A program made the position numbers and the translations under genes. A stretch of DNA of 19,233 bases from Microbacteriaceae bacterium (lineage in GTDB: Bacteria > Actinomycetota > Actinomycetes > Actinomycetales > Microbacteriaceae). The number at the start of each line of letters is the position of its first letter. Within the stretch, counting starts at the first letter, position 1. The notes beneath the pieces were generated by a model, which did not search any database, had not been told where the DNA came from, and worked only from the letters and a program-made list of their open reading frames with translations. Positions 14,864-19,233 of this stretch are shown piece after piece. The DNA lies in contig CANGNR010000012.1 of the NCBI GenBank assembly GCA_947455385.1, forward strand, positions 1 through 19,233, given 5' to 3'.

Positions 14864-15904
14864 ATGGAGCGAAAAATCTGGCGCGGATTTGCCAGCGACA
14901 ACTATGCAGGGGTGCACCCCGAGATCATGAGCGCGATGCTCGAGGTCAACTCTGGCCACGAAATCGCCTATGGCGACGACGCTGTCACGGCGCGACTGAA
15001 TGCGGTGATCGCAGAGCAGTTCGGCAGCCAGGCCACGGTTTATCCGGTCTTCAACGGCACGGGTGCCAACGTCACCGCGCTTCAGGCGTGCCTCACCCGC
15101 TGGGAGGCGGTGATCTGCGCCGCAACCGCACACATTCACGCCGATGAGGGCGGCGCCCCCGAGAAGATGGCGGGCATCAAGCTCTGGACGGTCGCGACCG
15201 AAGACGGCAAGCTCACCCCCGAGCTCATCGAAAGCCAGATGTTCGACGTCGGCTTCGTGCACCGAGCCCAGGTTGGTGCGGTTTCGATCACCCAGACCAC
15301 AGAACTCGGCACCGTATATAGCCTCGACGAGATCAAGGCCATCTCGGCCACCTGTCGCAAACACGGCATCAAACTTCACATGGATGGCGCTCGGCTCTCA
15401 AACGCCGCGGCCGCGCTGGGCCTCTCGTTCAAAGAGTTCACGACCGAGGCCGGCGTTGACATCCTCTCGTTTGGCGGCACCAAGATTGGAGCGCTCGCGG
15501 CCGAGGCGGTTGTGGTGCTAAACCCCGACCTAGCTGACGCGCTGCCGTTTTTGCGCAAGACCTCGATGCAGTTGCCGAGCAAGATGCGCTTCGTGAGCGC
15601 CCAGCTGCTCGCCCTCTTTGACAACGAACTCTGGAGGCGCAGCGCGACTCACGCCAACGCCATGGCTGCCCGCCTGCACGCCGGCATCGAGGCTCTCGGG
15701 GTAGAGATTCCCAACCCAACTCAGGCCAACGCGGTCTTTCCGATTCTTGACCCAGAGGTCACCGAGAAACTGCAGCAGAAGTTTCGCTTCTACGTCTGGA
15801 ACCAGGCCACAGGCCAGGTGCGCCTGATGTGCTCGTGGGACACAACCGAGGATGACGTCGATGCCCTGGTGGCCGAACTGGGCATCCTAGTAAATAGGGA
15901 CTAG
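14864..15904 (+). CDS. Threonine aldolase-family PLP-dependent enzyme
   Basis: 346 residues, the usual size for low-specificity L-threonine aldolases (fold type I, beta-eliminating lyase family), which split threonine or allo-threonine to glycine and acetaldehyde. Visible landmarks: FASDNYAGVHPEIMSAM at the N-terminus, HEIAYGDD, FNGTGANVTAL for cofactor phosphate binding, and HIHADEGGAPE for ring stacking. They continue with HMDGARLSNA, whose Asp contacts the PLP nitrogen, and SFGGTKIGAL with the Schiff-base Lys207. It ends with a small C-terminal domain (FRFYVWNQATGQVRLMCSWDT). The protein is cytoplasmic and complete. The divergent EamA transporter may share regulation. A related amino-acid lyase specificity cannot be excluded, so I give no gene symbol. 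Confidence 0.9.
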   Translation: MERKIWRGFASDNYAGVHPEIMSAMLEVNSGHEIAYGDDAVTARLNAVIAEQFGSQATVYPVFNGTGANVTALQACLTRWEAVICAATAHIHADEGGAPEKMAGIKLWTVATEDGKLTPELIESQMFDVGFVHRAQVGAVSITQTTELGTVYSLDEIKAISATCRKHGIKLHMDGARLSNAAAALGLSFKEFTTEAGVDILSFGGTKIGALAAEAVVVLNPDLADALPFLRKTSMQLPSKMRFVSAQLLALFDNELWRRSATHANAMAARLHAGIEALGVEIPNPTQANAVFPILDPEVTEKLQQKFRFYVWNQATGQVRLMCSWDTTEDDVDALVAELGILVNRD

Positions 15905-15962
15905 ACTTAAGCATCTAACCACTACAGGAATACCTCGGCCACAAACCGAGGTTGGAGATGCC
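15902..15962 (+). promoter_or_regulatory. Putative promoter and short structured leader of the nitroreductase gene
   Basis: TAGACT (15902-15907) overlaps the aldolase stop and could be a -10 box. A hairpin CCTCGG-CCACAAA-CCGAGG (15933-15951) is followed by GGAG (15954-15957), five bases before the ATG at 15963. The stem ends three bases before the Shine-Dalgarno, so it may tune ribosome access or mRNA stability. No U-tract follows, so it is not a terminator. Confidence 0.45.
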
Positions 15963-16553
15963 ATGTCTAACTCAGAGCTCAACAAAACCGCCGTCACCGC
16001 AGCCCCCATTCACGACTTGATCGCAGAGCGCTGGTCGCCACGCTCGTATGACGCGACCCACACGCTGGGCAAGGCCGAAATCGTCTCGATTCTCGAAGCC
16101 GCCCGCTGGGCTCCCTCGGCCAACAACGTTCAGCCGTGGCGCTTCTCGGTTGCCGAGCGCGGCACCGACCTGCACGCCAAGGTCGTCGCAGGCCTGAGCG
16201 GGTTCAACGCATCCTGGGCACCTGCTGCATCGGCCATGATCGTCGTTTCGGTGCAGCGCACCAACGAGGATGGCAGCCCTCGCCGCATCTCTTGGTATGA
16301 CGCAGGTTTGGCCGTCGCCAACCTCAGCCTTCAGGCGCAGTCGCTCGGTCTGTACACCCACCAGATGGCGGGAATCCTGCACGACGACCTACACAAGAGC
16401 CTCGAACTCGCCAACGACCTCGAGGTTCTGCTCGTCGTCACCGTTGGCAAGGTTGCCCCAGCCAGCCAGCTGCAGGGTCCTGCCTACGACCGCGAGGTTG
16501 CCGACCGCACACGTCTGCCGCTGAGCGAAATCGTTCTGCACGGCAACATCTAG
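15963..16553 (+). CDS. Nitroreductase family protein
   Basis: 196 residues, the size of compact FMN-dependent nitroreductases. The N-terminus carries the FMN-phosphate region (LIAERWSPRSYD). AARWAPSANNVQPWRF is the classic nitroreductase signature around residues 45-62. WYDAGLAVANLSLQAQSLGL is the conserved dimer-interface helix. The C-terminal part (VLLVVTVGKVAPASQL) ends in RTRLPLSEIVLHG, as in many members. These proteins reduce nitro groups, quinones or flavins with NAD(P)H; the physiological substrate is not evident. A good Shine-Dalgarno (GGAG) and a leader hairpin precede the ATG. The DedA gene follows after 16 bases but has its own -10-like box. Confidence 0.92.
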   Translation: MSNSELNKTAVTAAPIHDLIAERWSPRSYDATHTLGKAEIVSILEAARWAPSANNVQPWRFSVAERGTDLHAKVVAGLSGFNASWAPAASAMIVVSVQRTNEDGSPRRISWYDAGLAVANLSLQAQSLGLYTHQMAGILHDDLHKSLELANDLEVLLVVTVGKVAPASQLQGPAYDREVADRTRLPLSEIVLHGNI

Positions 16554-16557
16554 GCTC

Positions 16558-16569
16558 TAGCCTTAACCA
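16558..16569 (+). promoter_or_regulatory. Putative -10 box of the DedA gene (leaderless)
   Basis: TAGCCT at 16558-16563 ends six bases before the ATG at 16570, with no Shine-Dalgarno between. It is the same hexamer and spacing as in front of the threonine-aldolase-type gene (14852). No clear -35 is seen within the upstream nitroreductase coding end. Confidence 0.45.
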
Positions 16570-17229
16570 ATGACCGCCCCACTCGCGCTGCTTCCGCACC
16601 AGCCATTCGCGTCGATCTCTGACCAGATCGCCGGATGGTCGGGCCAACTCGGCCCGGTGCTGTTCTACATCGCGGTGTGGGGCTTGGTCTTTGCCGGCAC
16701 CGGCCTGTTCGTCGGAGCCTTTCTGCCATTCATCACCGGCGACTCGCTGGTGTTTGCCGCCGGCTTAGTGGCGGCCACGGCTGCATCCCAGGTGAATATC
16801 TGGGTCATGGCGATCGGCATCGGCGTTGCCGCCTGGCTCGGCGATCAGGTTGGCTACGCGCTTGGCCTCAGGCTCGGGCGGCCATACCTAGACAAGCGCA
16901 AGGGCAAGTGGATTCGCGCCGGCATCGACCGCAGCGAGAAGCTTTTTGCAGCCTGGGGTTGGTGGGCCATCGTGGTCGGCCGGTTCGTGCCGTGGGGCCG
17001 CACATTCGTGCCATCCATCGCCGGCATCGCCAAGATGAACTACTACAAGTTTTCGAGCGCCAACCTGGTTGGCGCCGTGGCCTGGGGAATCGGCCTAAAC
17101 GTCTGCGGCTACTTTGCCGCGAGCATTCCGGCGGTCAAAACCGCATCTTATGCAATCGGTGGGTTCTTCGTTGTCGCGTCGATTATCGCCGGCATCAGGG
17201 TCTGGCTGCAGAACAGGCGCTCGGCCTAG
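16570..17229 (+). CDS. DedA-family (VTT domain) membrane protein
   Basis: 219 residues. DedA/VTT proteins are polytopic inner-membrane proteins implicated in lipid-carrier (undecaprenyl phosphate or phospholipid) flipping. Visible landmarks: a membrane segment VLFYIAVWGLVFAGTGLFVG, then FLPFITGDSLVFAAGLVAA, the G-x-x-x-G-D-x-x-G-Y motif as AWLGDQVGYALGLRLG, and the basic DKRKGKW. The family-defining GRFVPWGRTFVPSIAGIAKM, with its Arg and Pro residues, comes next, followed by YYKFSSANLVGAVAWG and a final membrane helix. Catalytic-type residues appear intact. It ends nine bases from the convergent kinase-like gene, with no terminator visible between them. Confidence 0.92.
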   Translation: MTAPLALLPHQPFASISDQIAGWSGQLGPVLFYIAVWGLVFAGTGLFVGAFLPFITGDSLVFAAGLVAATAASQVNIWVMAIGIGVAAWLGDQVGYALGLRLGRPYLDKRKGKWIRAGIDRSEKLFAAWGWWAIVVGRFVPWGRTFVPSIAGIAKMNYYKFSSANLVGAVAWGIGLNVCGYFAASIPAVKTASYAIGGFFVVASIIAGIRVWLQNRRSA

Positions 17230-17238
17230 ACGGCTGAG

Positions 17239-17841
17239 CTAAAAGCCCCCGCCAAGCAGGGTAGCCAACTCTGGCGACTTCTCTCGCTCATAGAACTCGA
17301 TCTCTTGCACTGCCCACGGCGCCCAAAACTCGTCGAAGGCATGCCCGTCGCGGGTCACCCAGCGCTCGTGGCGCACATCCTCTGGCACTTCGAGCCAAAC
17401 GCGCAGCTCGGTCATTTCGGCGCTCCCGCCGTTTAGGGCTCCGACGCCCTCGATGATCAGCGGGGTTCCTCCGGCAAACTCGCGCCAGCGCTCGCGGCGA
17501 CCAAGCGCCCAATCAAACTCTTGCCAGCTCGCAGTTTTGCCGGCCCTCAGTGGTGCAAGGATGAACCGCTGCAGCAGGTCGACGCCCGCCTCGAGGCCGG
17601 TCCAGCCGAGATACAGGTCATCCATGTGAATCACGCGGGGGAGCGATTCGCCGTCTTTGAACAGGCGATTCTGCAGGGCCGCGGCCAGCGTGCTCTTGCC
17701 TGAGCCGGCTCGCCCGTCAATCAGCACGATCGGGGTTCCGTTGCCGGCATCGATCGCCTCCAGCACGCGATCTGCCAGCAGGTCAACCAGTTGCTCGCTC
17801 GAAAGCGGGCCTTGGTTGGCGGGGTCGATGGGTGCTGGCAC
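17239..17841 (-). CDS. Uridine-kinase-like P-loop protein
   Basis: 200 residues. Walker A is GRAGSGKST (residues 43-51, Lys49). HMDDLYLGW (from ~71) resembles the substrate-binding D-D-x-Y of uridine/cytidine kinase-like proteins and phosphoribulokinases. PLIIEGVGAL (~125) is the usual third core strand with an acidic end, and ELRVWLEVPEDVRHERWVTRDG is the LID-like Arg-rich region. A role in phosphorylating a nucleoside or other small molecule is likely, but the substrate is uncertain. Upstream upp is a pyrimidine-salvage gene, though the regulator gene lies between. The GTG start at 17841 is six bases after TACGCT, consistent with leaderless initiation, and 17 bases after the regulator's stop. 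Confidence 0.75.
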   Translation of the reverse strand: MPAPIDPANQGPLSSEQLVDLLADRVLEAIDAGNGTPIVLIDGRAGSGKSTLAAALQNRLFKDGESLPRVIHMDDLYLGWTGLEAGVDLLQRFILAPLRAGKTASWQEFDWALGRRERWREFAGGTPLIIEGVGALNGGSAEMTELRVWLEVPEDVRHERWVTRDGHAFDEFWAPWAVQEIEFYEREKSPELATLLGGGF

Positions 17842-17858
17842 CCATCCAGCGTAAATGT

Positions 17859-18536
17859 TTAGCGCTCGATCAGCACGTCTGGGTGACGGTCGAAGCGGTA
17901 GCCGCCGCCACGAATCGTGCGGATGATGTCTTCGTAGCCCGAGATCTTGGCGCGCAAGCGACGAACGTGAACGTCGATGGTGCGCTCGTTCGGGGCCGAC
18001 TCGTCATCCTCGTTCCAGACCAGCTCAACTAGCTCGCTGCGGCTGATGGTGACGCCCTCGTTTTCGACCAAGTAGTTCAGCAGTTCGAACTCTTTGTGAG
18101 TCAGGCCGGCGTTGTTGCCATCGGCGAAGACGCGGCTGCGGGTGGTGTCGATCACGATGCCGGTTGCTGGCTTGTCTTCGTCGGCGCGGTTGTTGCGGTC
18201 AACAGCGCGAGGGTCGCGAAGCGCGGTGCGCACGACGTCGATGTTCTTGCCGCCGACGCCCTTGGGGGCAATCGCTACCGCGGCGAAGGTCTGCTCGGTT
18301 GCGCCAGGCAGGAGGTTCTCGAGGGTCTTGCGAAGCTCGGCGACGACTGCGGCCAGCGAGGTGCCGGCTGCCGCTGCGGTTGCCTCATCGAGGCCAACAT
18401 AGAGGGCGAAGCCGCGGGCCTCGGTCTCGGTTGGAACAGCCTGCAGGTTGGTGCGGGCTGGGGTTGGTGCGTTCTGGGTTGCTGGAGCGACGGTGGTTAG
18501 TGGTGCGCGAAAGCTGTTGAGGTGGGCGATTGCCAT
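17859..18536 (-). CDS. PhoB/OmpR-type winged-helix regulator without a receiver domain
   Basis: 225 residues. The C-terminal ~90 residues (from GIVIDTTRSRVF) are a textbook OmpR/PhoB DNA-binding domain: LTHKEFELLNYLVENEG, then SRSELVELVW, the recognition helix RTIDVHVRRLRAKI, and the wing IIRTIRGGGYRF. The N-terminal half is not a receiver: no phosphoacceptor Asp or conserved Lys is seen. Instead there is a Pro/Thr-rich lead (1-37) and a small alpha/beta segment (~38-95; GFALYVGLDEATAAAAGTSL, then VVAELRKTLENLL). It therefore probably acts independently of a histidine kinase. AAAGGA (18551-18546) is nine bases before the ATG, so this gene uses a Shine-Dalgarno and a leader. That leader carries a small ORF and hairpins, described separately. 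The target regulon is unknown. Confidence 0.85.
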   Translation of the reverse strand: MAIAHLNSFRAPLTTVAPATQNAPTPARTNLQAVPTETEARGFALYVGLDEATAAAAGTSLAAVVAELRKTLENLLPGATEQTFAAVAIAPKGVGGKNIDVVRTALRDPRAVDRNNRADEDKPATGIVIDTTRSRVFADGNNAGLTHKEFELLNYLVENEGVTISRSELVELVWNEDDESAPNERTIDVHVRRLRAKISGYEDIIRTIRGGGYRFDRHPDVLIER

Positions 18537-18585
18537 TTTGGGTGATCCTTTGACTTGAAATGTGTGTGCGAGTTTGGTTGTGAGT

Positions 18586-18661
18586 GTGCCGAAATAGGCA
18601 CTGCTGGGGTGTTGGTGTCTGCTAACAGGTGGCCAAGAGGGGCCGATTGGGTGTTGTTAGC
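18586..18661 (-). promoter_or_regulatory. Attenuator-like stem-loops in the regulator's 5' leader
   Basis: Read on the minus strand, GCTAACA (18661-18655) pairs with TGTTAGC (18627-18621), enclosing GGCC-CCTCTT-GGCC (18644-18631). A second hairpin, GTGCC-TATTTC-GGCAC (18601-18586), follows. The 5' arm of the first stem overlaps the last codon and stop of the small upstream ORF, so a ribosome stalled near its end would keep this arm from pairing. No clear U-tract follows either stem, so control could act on translation or by Rho rather than by an intrinsic terminator. Confidence 0.45.
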
Positions 18662-18755
18662 GACACATTCGCATACACATAACGCTGCGCATCATCATTG
18701 CCGGGCGTCCAAAGGTCGCCTCCGACAAGATGTTCAGTGCTGCAGTGTTAGTCAT
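18657..18755 (-). CDS. Putative 32-residue Met/Cys-rich leader peptide
   Basis: The ORF runs from ATG 18755 to TAA 18657 on the minus strand. The product begins MTNTAALNIL and ends MMMRSVMCMRMCR; seven of 32 residues are Met and two are Cys, most in the last 13 codons. It begins exactly where transcription from the promoter just upstream should start, and its stop lies in the arm of a long inverted repeat ahead of the winged-helix gene. Short Cys-rich leaderless ORFs acting as cysteine-responsive attenuators are known in mycobacteria; this resembles that arrangement, with Met added. It is too short for statistics, so the coding claim rests on context. Confidence 0.45.
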   Translation of the reverse strand: MTNTAALNILSEATFGRPAMMMRSVMCMRMCR

Positions 18756-18792
18756 GTGGACAATCTTAGGGGAGCCTAAGTAGCCGAGTCAA
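18756..18792 (-). promoter_or_regulatory. Strong promoter overlapped by an iron-box-like palindrome
   Basis: On the minus strand TTGACT (18792-18787), an 18-base spacer and TAAGAT (18768-18763) make the best promoter in the window. Seven bases then lead to the ATG at 18755. A perfect palindrome CTTAGG-GGAG-CCTAAG (18765-18780) fills the spacer and overlaps the -10. On the plus strand TTAGGGGAGCCTAA (18766-18779) matches 12 of the first 14 bases of the DtxR/IdeR iron-box consensus TTAGGTTAGCCTAACCTAA; the remaining five consensus bases do not match. Binding there would block the polymerase. Confidence 0.6.
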
Positions 18793-18882
18793 AGTAGGCG
18801 GCAAGTTTGCCTTCGTAATGTTGCGTAATAAACGTGGATGGCGGTTGCCGCGCCCAGGTTTCGAGCGGGCCGGCGCCGTGGG

Positions 18883-19233
18883 TTATTCGGCCAGACCGTA
18901 GAGGCGGTCGCCCGCGTCGCCCAGCCCGGGCACGATGTAGCCCTTCTCGTTGAGTTTCTCATCGAGGGCGCCGAGCACCACGGTCACCTTCATGTCGCCG
19001 ACGTGTTTCTCGACGGCAGCAACGCCTTCGGGCGAACCGATCAGGCAGACCGCGGTGACCTCGACGGCCCCGCGCTCAAAGACGTAGTCGATCGAATCGC
19101 AGAGAGTGCCGCCCGTTGCCAGCATCGGGTCGATTATGTAGACCTGGCGGCCGGTGAGGTCGTCTGGCAGGCGCTCGGCATAGGTGATGGGCTGCAGAGT
19201 CTCTTCGTCGCGCTTGAGGCCCAAGAAGCCGAC
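18883..19233 (-). CDS. upp: Uracil phosphoribosyltransferase, C-terminal part (5' end outside window)
   Basis: The frame is open to the window edge and encodes the last 116 residues of a ~210-residue enzyme. It begins VGFLGLKRDEETLQPITYAE, where typical Upp has V-G-[LIM]-x-R-[DN]-E-x-T-x-x-P. The PRPP-binding loop is IIDPMLATGGTLCDSIDYV. It ends IVPGLGDAGDRLYGLAE, the near-invariant uracil-binding tail G-Y-I-x-P-G-L-G-D-x-G-D-R-x-[FY]-G. The enzyme converts uracil and PRPP to UMP in pyrimidine salvage. It is separated from the downstream regulator gene by 346 bases that hold that gene's promoter, leader ORF and hairpins. No convincing terminator is seen after upp. Confidence 0.95.
   Translation of the reverse strand, partial: VGFLGLKRDEETLQPITYAERLPDDLTGRQVYIIDPMLATGGTLCDSIDYVFERGAVEVTAVCLIGSPEGVAAVEKHVGDMKVTVVLGALDEKLNEKGYIVPGLGDAGDRLYGLAE

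Noticed and set aside
14503..15147. 214-codon plus-strand open frame across the EamA/aldolase junction
   Set aside because: It is antisense to a clear EamA transporter and out of frame with a clear PLP enzyme; its translation is Arg/Ser-rich low-complexity typical of a shadow frame.
18555..18779. 74-codon plus-strand open frame in the regulator/upp gap
   Set aside because: It has no ribosome binding site and a Cys/His-rich product without a pattern, and it runs against the promoter and leader ORF on the other strand.
18793..18882. Possible tRNA or terminator after upp
   Set aside because: Short palindromes (GGCAA-GT-TTGCC, GCGG-TTG-CCGC) are present but there is no cloverleaf and no U-tract in either orientation.

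Overview
The window looks like a stretch of actinobacterial chromosome, most likely a small-genome freshwater or planktonic Microbacteriaceae (Rhodoluna/Aquiluna-like; this is inference). The reasons are the moderately high GC, a nucS (EndoMS) mismatch-repair gene, dense packing, and start codons that repeatedly sit 6-7 bases after a TANNNT box with no Shine-Dalgarno sequence. That last feature is the signature of leaderless transcripts. I see no rRNA, tRNA, insertion sequence, prophage or CRISPR array.

Layout. Bases 1-5292 hold the 3' part of a giant surface gene: about 23 InlB/Listeria-Bacteroides-type repeats and a C-terminal OmpA-like domain. A strong terminator (5309-5363) separates it from a secreted CotH-type kinase with four cysteine-paired C-terminal beta modules (5396-7651) and a DUF3048/YerB-like lipoprotein (7661-8737). 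On the minus strand, a second CotH kinase (9929-11218) is translationally coupled (TAATG) to a CDP-glycerol glycerophosphotransferase-like enzyme (8730-9929). Divergent from these is an operon of a DUF4956 membrane protein, a two-TM/coiled-coil membrane protein and nucS (11237-13031). Bases 5396-12332 therefore form an envelope-modification island: two exported kinases, a wall-polymer-type transferase, a DUF4956 protein and a lipoprotein, next to a giant repeat protein that could be a substrate.

Bases 13052-17229 hold mostly housekeeping genes. In order they are a histone-H1-like Lys/Ala/Pro tail fused to DUF1737, a small unknown protein, an EamA transporter, a threonine-aldolase-type PLP enzyme, a nitroreductase and a DedA protein. 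Bases 17239-19233, on the minus strand, hold a uridine-kinase-like P-loop protein, a PhoB-type winged-helix regulator lacking a receiver domain, and a truncated upp (uracil phosphoribosyltransferase).

The most striking small-scale structure is upstream of the winged-helix regulator, in a 346-base region with no annotated gene. A near-consensus promoter (TTGACT-N18-TAAGAT) overlaps an iron-box-like palindrome (CTTAGG-N4-CCTAAG). It starts directly at the ATG of a 32-codon ORF rich in Met and Cys, ending MCMRMCR, whose stop lies in a long inverted repeat. This looks like a leaderless, sulfur-amino-acid-sensing attenuator under a DtxR/IdeR-type operator. Other notable small features are a shared, nearly symmetrical -10 box that could drive two divergent leaderless transcripts (11225-11231) and a bulged inverted repeat over the DUF1737 promoter.
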